From an uncultured Gammaproteobacteria bacterium (GTDB lineage: Bacteria; Pseudomonadota; Gammaproteobacteria; Arenicellales; JAANXG01): a stretch of DNA of 64,000 nt. Position numbers and translations under genes: made by a program. Shown here piece after piece: positions 1 through 8,458 of the stretch. Under the pieces are notes generated by a model. It saw only the letters and a program-made list of their open reading frames with translations, ran no database searches and was not told the origin of the DNA. Numbering within the stretch: the stretch's first letter is position 1; every line of letters begins with the position of its first letter. The stretch lies in NCBI GenBank assembly GCA_947258785.1, contig CAMYJT010000001.1, positions 62,001-126,000 on the forward strand. Reading direction: 5' to 3'.

Positions 1-282
1 AGTATGGATCTCGAACAGCTCAGCACTTTTCCGCTCGTTGTCTGTCCGGCACGGGTCATAGACCACATCGTGAAACCAAAGCGCCATCTCCACCGCATCT
101 GGATTGTCAAGATGCTCCCGGACGATATCGAAGTGTTCGAGACAGGCGTGAATGTGCGGTAATCCGTGATAATGACGCGTCGGATGGGAATAACTGTTGG
201 CCAATTCCTGATACACAGTGTCGCCACTCGGCGCGCCGGAGGCATGCCGATCCCACAGGGAGGCAAAACGCGTTTGATCCAT
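1..282 (-). CDS. HD-superfamily metal-dependent phosphohydrolase, partial (3' end outside window)
   Basis: The first 94 residues read from an ATG at 282 down to the window edge, so the C-terminus is missing. The protein contains the pattern HYHGLPHIHACLEHF near residues 38-52 and the HD signature ALWFHDVVYD near residues 69-78. This is the layout of the small predicted metal-dependent phosphohydrolases of the HD superfamily (COG4339 type), usually about 200 residues long. In that family His and Asp side chains bind the metal. The physiological substrate is unknown. There is no gene in the 220 bases upstream, so it probably has its own promoter. Family assignment is fairly sure; function is not. 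Confidence 0.75.
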   Translation of the reverse strand, partial: MDQTRFASLWDRHASGAPSGDTVYQELANSYSHPTRHYHGLPHIHACLEHFDIVREHLDNPDAVEMALWFHDVVYDPCRTDNERKSAELFEIHT

Positions 283-506
283 TGACCGTAACCTCTCGCT
301 CAACTGACCCGGTTGTGCAGGGCATTGATACGCCAACATTAATCCGACGATTTGTCAAGCAATCGTAAACTCACGACGCTTCGACTCATCCGTCCGTCCA
401 CAATTCGACGGAGTACTAGCAGGGCGAGTAGGACCGTAACAACAGTTGTTCGAAAATTCGAGGAGAATGAAGCGCTATTTGACAGAAGTTTCGTGAACAG
501 GAGCCG

Positions 507-992
507 CTAGCCCGCTTCTTGTTTGAATTTGGCCTGCAGCGCCTCGTATTTCCGTAAGGTATTCGCAAGCCGTTCGCTCAATAGACGCATTACCTCGAGG
601 GCGATTTCCGAATTTTCGCACAGCAAGGTCAACAGGGTGTCCGCGGTGAGACGCAGCACCCGTACCGGGCCCTTGGCGCGCACCGTCGCCGACCGGGGCG
701 CATTGTTCAACACACCCATCTCTCCGATCAATTGATTCTCACCAAGTTCGAAACTTGGCATCTCCCCCGAATCGGATGCGGTCAATACGTCCACCTTGCC
801 TTCGATAATCACATACGCACAATCCGAGGCATCGCCGGCGTGAAACAATTCCTCACTGTCGGCGAAAGCCAGGGCATCACTGGTGAACGCCAACAACTTC
901 AGTTTTGCGGGCGACAGTTTCGTAAACATCGGAATCTTACTAAGAACGTCTGCCTCGTCTTTAAGCGTCACGGCGAAAACTCCCGGAATCAC
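507..992 (-). CDS. Stand-alone cyclic-nucleotide-binding domain protein
   Basis: This 161-residue protein is essentially one cNMP-binding (CAP_ED) beta-roll. The phosphate-binding cassette is visible as IGEMGVLNNAPRSATVRA near residues 91-108, with the conserved Gly-Glu and the Arg-Ser-Ala that contact the cyclic phosphate. A helical tail follows. There is no helix-turn-helix, so it is not a Crp-type transcription factor; it probably acts as a sensor or partner subunit. It is divergent from a large MscS-type channel with only about 60 bases between them. Some MscS relatives (bCNG channels) carry such a domain fused, which makes a functional link worth considering, but this is inference. Confidence 0.8.
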   Translation of the reverse strand: MIPGVFAVTLKDEADVLSKIPMFTKLSPAKLKLLAFTSDALAFADSEELFHAGDASDCAYVIIEGKVDVLTASDSGEMPSFELGENQLIGEMGVLNNAPRSATVRAKGPVRVLRLTADTLLTLLCENSEIALEVMRLLSERLANTLRKYEALQAKFKQEAG

Positions 993-1012
993 CCTGCTCG
1001 TGTATTTTTAGG

Positions 1013-1040
1013 TTGACACGCCAAGTCAAGGAGATCAACC
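1013..1040. promoter_or_regulatory. Overlapping inverted repeats in the cNMP-binding/MscS divergent intergenic region
   Basis: TTGAC at 1013-1017 and GTCAA at 1025-1029 form a perfect inverted repeat with a 7-base spacer. The wider pair GGTTGA (1011-1016) and TCAACC (1035-1040) overlaps it. It lies between two divergent genes and could be an operator or part of a leader structure. No regulator can be named from the sequence. Confidence 0.3.
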
Positions 1041-1052
1041 TCTGGCCACTCC

Positions 1053-3692
1053 GTGAACCGAATTTGGACCTATATTGTGCACGGCGCAAACTCCATCAAG
1101 AACGCAACCCACCCCGGAAAACTCAACGACCAAGCGATGTATTTGGTGTTGATGCTGATACTCGGACTGGCGCTCCCATTAGCGCCAATGGCCCAGGAAA
1201 GACTGTCCGATGCGGATTTCGAAGACCTGCTATCTCGATGGGATGATACGCTCACCCGAAGTGAACGGGTGCTCCAGCAGCCAGGCATCGGTAAGCGGGA
1301 AATACAACCGTTGTTGGAAAACGTAACGGTCGTAAAGGAGTCGGCGATTATCGAGCGCGAGCAATCGTACAAGCAGCTCGCAAAGCAGAAAGCGCTGCTC
1401 GATGCGCTTGGCCTGGCCCCACCGGAGCGCGAACCACCGGAGTCAACTGAGATCGCGAACCAGCGTGCCTCGCTGCGAGCGCAAGTGGCGCGTTACGACG
1501 GACGTGCCAAGCACAGCAAGATCATCACCACACGTGCCGACAACTTACTACGGCAGATCGCCGAGTTCGAATACGGATTGCTGGCACGGGTGTTGTCTAA
1601 ACGCGTGCCCTCACCGTTATCGCCACGCGTAATCGCCACTGGTTTCGCGCAGCTGCCTGAGCGGCTGACCGACTTGGCTGAGTCAATCTCGTCGTGGTGG
1701 TCGACTTATGACCTGGTCGAGGACGCCGGTCAATCCCGCGACAATTGGTTGACGCGTCATGGATTGATCATCGACGCGACGACCAGCGTGGTCATCCTGG
1801 TTTCGATTATTCTCATTGCGCTGGCCGTTGTAGTCGGCGTGCAGTACTGGCTGTGTCGTCATTACGGCCGGGCGCCGGCGGTCCAGGCACCCACATCGAG
1901 CCAGCGCTATGTGGCGACGCTGGTTGAGGTCAGCGCGCGGGTGGTGGTACCGACGTTGGCTATCATTATTATCGCCATGGCCGCACTTTACGGCACCGCG
2001 CTGGACCGGGACTTCGAATCCATCGCGAACGCCATTGTACTTGCCGCGGTGCAATTAGTGCTCATCTTCGGCATATCCAAGGTTGTACTGGCTCCGGACC
2101 TTCCCCAGTGGCGGCCCAGCCGGTTCACTGACCAGGCGGCGGCTGGTCTGAATCGAGCGCTCCGTTTGTTCGCCGGGGTTACCTTCTTTTTATACAGCCT
2201 CATCGCCGTCCTGGGGCCAAGCGTGGAAGATCCGCTGCGGGTAATGCGGGTCATCGAAAACACCTCACCCCCGGAATTATCTTCGCTTGCCGGGATGACG
2301 ACGCTGGTCATTGTTGTGGCCCTGTTGCTGAACATCCTGCGCCCTGTCAACTGGCGTTTGCTCAATACCAATACCGAACCGCCCACGAAGACCCGGCCGT
2401 CGGCCCTGTTTCGAATCGTCGTCAACGCCGCTCGAATCGCGTTGATCAGCAGTCTCGTTTTTGCCGTGTTGGGTTATCTCAACTTCAGCCTGTTTGTCGC
2501 CAAGCGGACCATCTGGACCTTGGGCCTGCTGGCAGCCGCCCGGCTCACACACAACTCGGCCGTAGGCGGTCTCCGGGAAGCCACCGCCGATGATAATCGT
2601 CTCGGGAGCTGGGTCCGGAATCGGCTTGGGTTGGACGATGCAGGCGGCACTCGAATTGTGTTCTGGATCGCACTGCTGTTGGACGTGATTCTTTTTATCG
2701 CGGTTTTGATGTTGATCGCCCTGATCTGGGGTATGTCCTGGACCGAAGTAAGGCCCGTCATCAACAATCTTATCTATGGCACGGAAATCGGCGGTTATAG
2801 ATTTTCGCTGGCAAAGCTGGGCATCGCACTCTGCGTATTTGCCTTACTGATGCTGGGCATACGACTGCTGAAGAAGTTTCTGTCCAATCGGATTCTGGTT
2901 CAAACGCGACTCGATGTAGGTGTGCGTGACGCCCTGACGTCCGGCGTCGGCTACGTCGGCATCGTACTTGCGGCGCTGTTTACGTTCTCGATTCTGGGCC
3001 TGAAGTTGAGTGAACTGGCTATTATCTTCGGGGCCTTGTCGGTGGGTATCGGGTTTGGCCTGCAACACGTCGTGAACAATTTTGTGTCCGGACTGGTCCT
3101 GCTCATACAGCGACCGATAAAGGCAGGTGACTGGATAGTCGTCGGCGACAAAGAGGGGTATGTCAAACAAGTGAACGTCATTGCGACTGAAATTCAAACA
3201 TTCGACAACGCATCCCTTATCGTTCCCAACAGTAATCTGGTTACCTCAGAAGTATTGAATTGGATGCATAAAAGTAAATTGGGTCGAGTGATATTGGCAG
3301 TGGGGGTGTCTTACTCCTCGGACACCGAGCAAGTCCGCGAAATCTTGCATCGCTGCGCGGCTGAAAATCCGGATGTGCTGCGGCGGCCCGCGCCACAGGT
3401 AATCTTCAGAGAGTTCGGCAACAGTGCCCTGGAATTTGAGTTGCGATATTACATCCGGGACATCGACAATCGGCTGCGAACCGCCAGCGATCTCAGATTT
3501 CAGATCAAAAAGGCGTTCGATAAAGTGGGTATTGAGATTCCATTCCCGCAACGCGACATACACATCCGTGACCTAACAGGAGCGGAAACATGGCTCAGCA
3601 ACGATTCGACGACCGAGCCCGCCGCTGACCGAAACCCCACGATCACCAGGTTGCGAGGTTCCGAATCCGACGATAAAACGGCCGACGCATAG
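1053..3692 (+). CDS. Large MscS-family mechanosensitive ion channel (MscK-like architecture)
   Basis: An 879-residue inner-membrane protein. A secretion signal (about residues 29-48, ending near APMAQE) is followed by a periplasmic helical region, then many membrane segments from about residue 230, and the MscS pore and beta domain at about 620-850. Recognisable parts are the pore-proximal GFGLQHVVNNFVSGLVLL and the core RPIKAGDWIVVGDKEGYV. The family opens under membrane tension to release solutes during hypo-osmotic shock. The length suits the MscK/YbiO group rather than the roughly 280-residue MscS. The start is unsure: the GTG at 1053 gives the full length, but the ATG at 1137 puts the signal peptide at the N-terminus. 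Neither has a well-placed ribosome site. Confidence 0.88.
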   Translation: MNRIWTYIVHGANSIKNATHPGKLNDQAMYLVLMLILGLALPLAPMAQERLSDADFEDLLSRWDDTLTRSERVLQQPGIGKREIQPLLENVTVVKESAIIEREQSYKQLAKQKALLDALGLAPPEREPPESTEIANQRASLRAQVARYDGRAKHSKIITTRADNLLRQIAEFEYGLLARVLSKRVPSPLSPRVIATGFAQLPERLTDLAESISSWWSTYDLVEDAGQSRDNWLTRHGLIIDATTSVVILVSIILIALAVVVGVQYWLCRHYGRAPAVQAPTSSQRYVATLVEVSARVVVPTLAIIIIAMAALYGTALDRDFESIANAIVLAAVQLVLIFGISKVVLAPDLPQWRPSRFTDQAAAGLNRALRLFAGVTFFLYSLIAVLGPSVEDPLRVMRVIENTSPPELSSLAGMTTLVIVVALLLNILRPVNWRLLNTNTEPPTKTRPSALFRIVVNAARIALISSLVFAVLGYLNFSLFVAKRTIWTLGLLAAARLTHNSAVGGLREATADDNRLGSWVRNRLGLDDAGGTRIVFWIALLLDVILFIAVLMLIALIWGMSWTEVRPVINNLIYGTEIGGYRFSLAKLGIALCVFALLMLGIRLLKKFLSNRILVQTRLDVGVRDALTSGVGYVGIVLAALFTFSILGLKLSELAIIFGALSVGIGFGLQHVVNNFVSGLVLLIQRPIKAGDWIVVGDKEGYVKQVNVIATEIQTFDNASLIVPNSNLVTSEVLNWMHKSKLGRVILAVGVSYSSDTEQVREILHRCAAENPDVLRRPAPQVIFREFGNSALEFELRYYIRDIDNRLRTASDLRFQIKKAFDKVGIEIPFPQRDIHIRDLTGAETWLSNDSTTEPAADRNPTITRLRGSESDDKTADA

Positions 3693-3781
3693 TCCGGGCA
3701 TTGCGCCACGGCGGGTATATGTGCGGCGAATTGCTCGAGATCACAATCTAGTACAATCGTCAAACAGCGAAGGAGACAGGT

Positions 3782-4411
3782 ATGGAAATCCACAGTAACA
3801 GCTTCCACGACGGCGAACCCATTCCAAGCGAGTTTGCATTCTGTCGGGCCGACCCCGGTACCCACGCACGGCCGTCAGACAATCGCAGCCCGCAGATCAA
3901 TTGGAGTGATCTGCCGGTGGGCACGCACTCACTGGTGTTGATCTGCCACGATCCGGACGTCCCAAGCCGACCCGACGATGTCAATCAAGAAGGCCGGACG
4001 GTGGCGGCGGAGCTGCCCCGAATCGACTTCTATCATTGGGTCCTGGTGGACATCCCTACTTCGCTGGAGGAGATCGAGACCGGCGCCGATTCCGATGTAG
4101 TCACCCCACGCGGCAAGGACCAGGTGCCCGGGCCCGGCGGCTGCCGGCGCGGACTCAATAACTACACCGACTGGTTCGAGGGCGATCCCGACATGGAAGG
4201 CCACTACTTCGGTTACGACGGGCCCTGCCCGCCGTGGAACGACACCATCAGGCATCGGTATGTCTTTACCCTGTATGCCTTGGATTGTGATCGATGCCCG
4301 ATTGACGGGAATTTCCGGGGCGACGAAGTCATGGCGGCCATCGAAGGTCATGTCCTGGCGCAGGCCAGCATAACCGGCACCTACAGTCTGAACCCCGACG
4401 TGCCTGCCTAG
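3782..4411 (+). CDS. YbhB/YbcL-type phosphatidylethanolamine-binding-like protein (PEBP family)
   Basis: The 209-residue product has the PEBP core: SPQINWSDLP near residue 38, HDPDVPSRPDD near residue 58, and FYHWVLVDIP near residue 82, which line the anion-binding pocket. A GPCPPW segment and C-terminal strands follow. No signal peptide is visible, so it is probably cytoplasmic. The bacterial family has no settled function; the label 'Raf kinase inhibitor-like' is historical. It is somewhat longer than E. coli YbhB. A good ribosome site (AAGGAGACAGGT) precedes the ATG. It stands alone on this strand, after the channel gene. Confidence 0.87.
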   Translation: MEIHSNSFHDGEPIPSEFAFCRADPGTHARPSDNRSPQINWSDLPVGTHSLVLICHDPDVPSRPDDVNQEGRTVAAELPRIDFYHWVLVDIPTSLEEIETGADSDVVTPRGKDQVPGPGGCRRGLNNYTDWFEGDPDMEGHYFGYDGPCPPWNDTIRHRYVFTLYALDCDRCPIDGNFRGDEVMAAIEGHVLAQASITGTYSLNPDVPA

Positions 4412-4791
4412 CCCGCATTTGTTACCAGGCAGTAGAGAAGATTGAGAGACGGTGTTTCAGTCCGACACCACTAGCCTGCATATTGCACCAAGGCGGCGAA
4501 ATAATGGTGTATCAACTTGATTGTGTTTAATGATTCGGTCTTAGTTGATTAGTACAGTTTGTGCTTCTGCAATCGCCCATCCCGGCCCTGGCTTGATCTC
4601 GAACGCCTGCACTTGCGCTTCACTCAACCCATAGCTCGCTATGGCTTTCGCTCCAGGCCGGCGTTCTTACCGCCCCTGTCCTGCGCCAGCTTCCCGGATA
4701 CTGGTGCACAGGTGGAGATACCCACAGCGTTTGGTCCCGGAACTGACAACGTTCGACTTGCCAGGTCTCCTGGCAACAAGTAGGGGCGAGG
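4412..4791. other. Gene-free region with a repeat copy and two hairpins
   Basis: No convincing gene lies between the PEBP gene and the deacetylase gene. The stretch holds one copy of a short repeat that recurs near 29371 (4471-4495), a 7-bp perfect hairpin (CCATAGC/GCTATGG, 4629-4644) and an 8-bp perfect hairpin with a 3-base loop (TTGCCAGG/CCTGGCAA, 4758-4776). Neither hairpin has a T-tract, so they are not standard terminators. It may be the scar of a lost mobile element. Confidence 0.4.
4471..4495 (+). repeat. Copy 1 of a 25-bp dispersed repeat (CTAGCYTGCATATTGCAC core)
   Basis: The sequence matches 29371-29395 at 21 of 25 positions by my count. The flanks ACACCA (4465-4470) and TGGTGT (4505-4510) make an inverted repeat around it. 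A second copy 25 kb away at the end of a shortened gene suggests an end of a small mobile or REP-like element, but the family is not identified. Confidence 0.5.
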
Positions 4792-5604
4792 CTATCCCGG
4801 CATTGGCTCGGTCTCGCTAGACGTCGATCCCCCGTCCAGGTGCTCCAGTCCGGGTGACGGATGCGCCGGAGCAGCGATGTCTCGCATACATCGGCAGCTG
4901 ATCCGGCTGGAACCGGCAAACACATCGAGCAATTCCGCAAGCGTTCGGCGTTCTGCCGCCCCGATCTCGACGTGATGCAGCATGACACCGATCGGAGAGC
5001 TTTGTGTGCAGACCCGTGCGGCGAGCAACTCGCCCAGATCAAGTTTGTTGATCCGTCCACCGCGGCGCTGTTTGCACCAGTCAATCGAGATCGGGACCTC
5101 AATCAGACTACCCAACCGAACCCGGCCGGCCGTGATGTCCCGGGACAATACCCTAAACCCCGATTCCGCCAGCAGATCTACAGTCACCTGTGTGCAACGG
5201 TTCCAGGGTGGAGTAAAAATCGGGTCTATCCAATCACCCAGCAGCGCTCGCAGGCGGCGATCACCCAGAGTGATGTCGGTAGACTGCCGAATTTTACTGC
5301 GGGCAGCGCCGAATTCACTCTTGCGGCCCTGGGGCTGATGGTTTTGGTGACTCAGTCCGTGCTGATGCAGACCCAGTCGGCGCGGCGATTGTTCGATCCG
5401 TCTTTGCAGCTCGCGGGCGAGGCCGTGGGTCACCGCTATAGGGATGAGGGCCAGGTCAATGGGAACCTCGAAATCCGCGAACAGGTCGAGCAGCGGGTAC
5501 AGCCTTTCGTTGCCCCAACCACCGTCGTCGTCGCGGAAAAAGAAGATTCTCGGCACACACTCCCTCTGCAGCGCCAAGCGCAGCGGTTCTAACCATGCGC
5601 TCAT
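4792..5604 (-). CDS. Polysaccharide deacetylase-like protein
   Basis: A 270-residue product with the fold signature of carbohydrate esterase family 4-like enzymes: FFFRDDDGGWGNERL near residues 21-35 (the metal-binding and catalytic Asp region), LGLHQHGLSHQNH near residues 77-89 (His ligands), and FTPPWNR near residue 130. The family removes acetyl or formyl groups from sugars of cell-surface polymers or their precursors. Its stop-proximal half is less conserved. The start overlaps the end of the upstream glycosyltransferase by 4 bases, so the two are translated from one message and probably act on the same glycan. The substrate cannot be read from the sequence. Confidence 0.78.
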   Translation of the reverse strand: MSAWLEPLRLALQRECVPRIFFFRDDDGGWGNERLYPLLDLFADFEVPIDLALIPIAVTHGLARELQRRIEQSPRRLGLHQHGLSHQNHQPQGRKSEFGAARSKIRQSTDITLGDRRLRALLGDWIDPIFTPPWNRCTQVTVDLLAESGFRVLSRDITAGRVRLGSLIEVPISIDWCKQRRGGRINKLDLGELLAARVCTQSSPIGVMLHHVEIGAAERRTLAELLDVFAGSSRISCRCMRDIAAPAHPSPGLEHLDGGSTSSETEPMPG

Positions 5605-6797
5605 TGCGCCCCGGCGCGGACATCGTCCGCCGGAGCGCTTTGTCCGCTGGCCAACTCCGCGACAAGGCGGGCGGTGCGGGCAGCGCCACTCAGATCCAAA
5701 TTCGTTGGTGTTACCGGCACCTCCAACAACGCAACAAGCTCTTGGACCAAGGCCTCGCAGTTCAAAGCGTCCCCGTCGAGGATACGCACCGCGCCCAGGC
5801 GTTCCAAGCGCCGCGCTCTAGCCAGCTGCTCGTCTTCACGGCCCTCGGCGTAAGGAATCACCAATGCAGGACCAGCAGACTGAATCAGCTCGGCGGCGGT
5901 ATTGTATCCGCACTGACTCAGAGAAACGGCACACTGCCGCATCAGCACACCCAAATCCGGTACCGAGCGGTACAACTCTAGACCAGGGCGGTTCTGCGCC
6001 CGACGTTGAATGATGAGCCAGTCGGCCTCGGGCAGAAAGGGCCCCCCGATCACGGTCATCGCTATTCGATGCCGCCGCCACAGGATCGGCTGAGCCGTCA
6101 AGGCCAATTCGTACAAGGGCCCTCCGACCCTTCCACCACCGGCGGAGACCAACACCCGCCGTTGGCGACGGGACTGCTCGACGCCGAGCCGATTGGGCAA
6201 CACAAAACCGGTGTAATGCACGGGTACCCGCAACGGGCGCTGCGGTTTGAAGGATTCTTCCAAGCGGGCAAACACCGCGTCACTGTGCACCAGAATTCCG
6301 TCGAAATACCGGTTGGCAAGCCAGCCCGCCCGATCATCGTGATGTTGTTGATCCCGCCTGCTCCGGACCAGGATATCCCGCAGGCTGCAAAACACAACAG
6401 GCCTAACCGGCTTCGATCTCTGCGCGCGCTTCAATAGGGGCAGCAACTCGTTGGCGAACTTCTTACGCCCGAATGGAAACAACTCAATCAGGAGTACGGC
6501 CGGTCGGCGAGTCTGATAAATGCTCAGAATCAGTTGCCTCCGCGCCGCCAGTACCGGTGCCACCGGGTAATCACCATCGCGGCTGATCAAGGCGCCGCCG
6601 GATTGCATCCCGACCGCCGGCAATTGAACGACCTCGACTCCCGCCGGCGGCTGTACACCCTCCGGTAATGGCCCGCCATTTAAAAACAGTACGTGGAAGT
6701 GCCCACTCAGCGCCTCAGCCAGGCTGAACGACCGGACCAGGTGTCCCATGCCCAGCGAATGCTGGCAGTAAAGCATCAGTACGGGCTTGGCGGTCAT
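5601..6797 (-). CDS. MurG-like glycosyltransferase (COG4671 type)
   Basis: The N-terminal CQHSLGMGHLVRSFSLAEAL is the nucleotide-sugar-transferase GT-B opening with the G-x-G-H loop seen in MurG relatives. The C-terminal part contains LSQCGYNTAAELIQSAGPAL near residues 290-310 and a PYAEGREDEQLARA segment, which in this fold bind the sugar nucleotide. I start at the ATG at 6797 (398 residues). An in-frame GTG at 6956 would add 53 very basic residues that look non-coding in the first part. It overlaps the deacetylase gene and presumably builds a surface glycan with it. Donor and acceptor are unknown. Confidence 0.78.
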   Translation of the reverse strand: MTAKPVLMLYCQHSLGMGHLVRSFSLAEALSGHFHVLFLNGGPLPEGVQPPAGVEVVQLPAVGMQSGGALISRDGDYPVAPVLAARRQLILSIYQTRRPAVLLIELFPFGRKKFANELLPLLKRAQRSKPVRPVVFCSLRDILVRSRRDQQHHDDRAGWLANRYFDGILVHSDAVFARLEESFKPQRPLRVPVHYTGFVLPNRLGVEQSRRQRRVLVSAGGGRVGGPLYELALTAQPILWRRHRIAMTVIGGPFLPEADWLIIQRRAQNRPGLELYRSVPDLGVLMRQCAVSLSQCGYNTAAELIQSAGPALVIPYAEGREDEQLARARRLERLGAVRILDGDALNCEALVQELVALLEVPVTPTNLDLSGAARTARLVAELASGQSAPADDVRAGAQ

Positions 6798-7003
6798 CCA
6801 GATATCGGGGGACTTACGTGGTCGCGAACCGGACAGCAGTGTATCGTAAAACCAACGGCTTAGCCCGCGCCCACCCATCTGCCGCGGTGGCCGGGCGGTT
6901 CGGGGGGCGGGACGCTCGGCGGCCCGGCGCCGCCGAGCGTATACGGACGTCTTCACAACGTGTCCCGGTCGAAACCACCGGCCCTCTGCGTGGACCCTAC
7001 TTC

Positions 7004-7816
7004 TCAGCCCGTCTTGAACGGCATCTTCAGCATGTTGACCAGGCCGGCGCAGATTCTCGGATCCCGGAACGCTTCAATGCCGATCGTCATAGCAGTGTGT
7101 CCGTCCTCCGGTTGCGGGCGGTAGGTCCCACACAAACGATCCCACCACGGCAGATTGAATCCGAAATTGCTGTCTGTCTCGTACTGTTTAATCGAGTGAT
7201 GAACCCGGTGCATGTCCGGAGTCACCAGCACCCAACGCAGCCGCCGGTCAACCGGACCAGGCAGGGTGATGTTCGAATGATTGAACATGGACACAGAGCT
7301 CAATAAGATCTCAAAAATCAATACCGCGAGGAGTGGTGGGCCAACCGCAAAAATGAAGCCGAATTTCAGACACATCGACAGCAGGATCTCAACCGGATGA
7401 AAGCGGGCGCCGGTCGTGACATCGAAGTCCAGATCCGCGTGGTGTACGCGGTGCAGACGCCAAAGAACCGGCACCGCGTGAAACATGACATGCTGTAAAT
7501 AGATTGCCAGATCCAGAACAATGACCGCCAGCACCACCTCGACCGGGTAGGCCCAGGACAGGTAGTTCAAAATCCCCCACCCGTGCTCGTGCGCGAACCA
7601 GGCTGCACCGATCGCCGCGGTTGGAAACGCGATTCTCAGCAGCACGGTGTTGAGAACCACGAGGCTGATATTGCTGATCCAGCGTTTGGCTTTCGCGACC
7701 ACTAAGCGTCGCCTCGGTGCTGCGACCTCCCACAGCGCCATCAGTGCAAACACCACCAGGAAAAAGCCCAATCTGACTGGCCCCTCGAGCGCCATCACGT
7801 ATCGGTCGACATTCAC
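7004..7816 (-). CDS. Fatty acid hydroxylase / sterol desaturase superfamily membrane protein
   Basis: A 270-residue membrane protein with four or more hydrophobic segments and the full set of histidine clusters of this di-iron superfamily: HVMFH near residue 108, HRVHH near residue 122, HSNI near residue 192 and HRVHH near residue 218, followed by FGFNLPWWDRLCGTY. Members insert hydroxyls or double bonds in lipids. Bacterial members act on fatty acids, sphingolipids, hopanoids or carotenoids, and the substrate here is unknown. It is upstream of the glycosyltransferase-deacetylase pair on the same strand, with about 200 bases between them, so a shared lipid or glycolipid role is possible. Start is GTG at 7816; an ATG at 7795 is an alternative. 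Confidence 0.85.
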   Translation of the reverse strand: MNVDRYVMALEGPVRLGFFLVVFALMALWEVAAPRRRLVVAKAKRWISNISLVVLNTVLLRIAFPTAAIGAAWFAHEHGWGILNYLSWAYPVEVVLAVIVLDLAIYLQHVMFHAVPVLWRLHRVHHADLDFDVTTGARFHPVEILLSMCLKFGFIFAVGPPLLAVLIFEILLSSVSMFNHSNITLPGPVDRRLRWVLVTPDMHRVHHSIKQYETDSNFGFNLPWWDRLCGTYRPQPEDGHTAMTIGIEAFRDPRICAGLVNMLKMPFKTG

Positions 7817-7968
7817 GACTAGGTATACAGGCTCATTGGATTATGCCGTCAGACCGTTCGGCGGTGAGTCACACGTCATCCAGGAAAAGTCCCGGCCTGT
7901 CACACGGACCCTGACGGGCCGGAGCGGGCAAGCAATGCCGGTCAGCGGTGCGGCGTATGACGCATTTC

Positions 7969-8373
7969 CTAGCCGGCCCTTAAGGCCTCCCTCACGCGCT
8001 CCAGCCTAGCCCGCACTTCCTCGCCGAGGTGCGCCAGTTCTTCACGTTGTACCAGGCCGAGCACCGCGGCAGGATCCATGAACCCCACGATCACCGCGCC
8101 TTCGGCGTCCTCTCGCACGACTACGTTGCACGGCAACAGCAGACCGATGTCCGGCTCCGCGTCCAGCGCCTGATTCGCCAATGACGGATTGCATGCGCCG
8201 AGGATGACGTAAGGCCGTTTCTCGACACCCAACTTTTTCTTCAGCGTTGCCTTGACGTCAATCTCGGTCAAGACACCGAAACCTTGCTTCGCGAGCTCGT
8301 CGGTTACCCGCGAAACAACCTCATCAAAGCCACCATCGGAGTGAACAGTAAAACCATACTTCGGATCTGTCAT
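7969..8373 (-). CDS. DUF302 domain protein
   Basis: The 134-residue product is one DUF302 domain: an N-terminal YGFTVHSDGGFDEVVSRVTDEL strand-helix, the central EKRPYVILGACNPSLANQAL, and PCNVVVRE near residue 85. The family has a small alpha/beta fold, often with a conserved Cys in the C-N-P motif, and no proven function. I chose the ATG at 8373 because TTGGAGAACACG directly precedes it, rather than an upstream start at 8424. It lies about 85 bases downstream of amrS on the same strand. Confidence 0.83.
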   Translation of the reverse strand: MTDPKYGFTVHSDGGFDEVVSRVTDELAKQGFGVLTEIDVKATLKKKLGVEKRPYVILGACNPSLANQALDAEPDIGLLLPCNVVVREDAEGAVIVGFMDPAAVLGLVQREELAHLGEEVRARLERVREALRAG

Positions 8374-8458
8374 CGTGTTCTCCAAATAAAGTTCACAACT
8401 CCAAACCGCATCACCTGAGGCCATACCGTCCTCTCGGAGGATTCGGCGCTCCTACCCA

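Noticed and set aside
4758..4776. The 8-bp hairpin as a terminator of the deacetylase operon
   Set aside because: It is well placed downstream of the minus-strand gene but no T-tract follows on that strand.
4559..4783. A 74-residue plus-strand open frame
   Set aside because: No ribosome site, no homology, and it contains the two hairpins.
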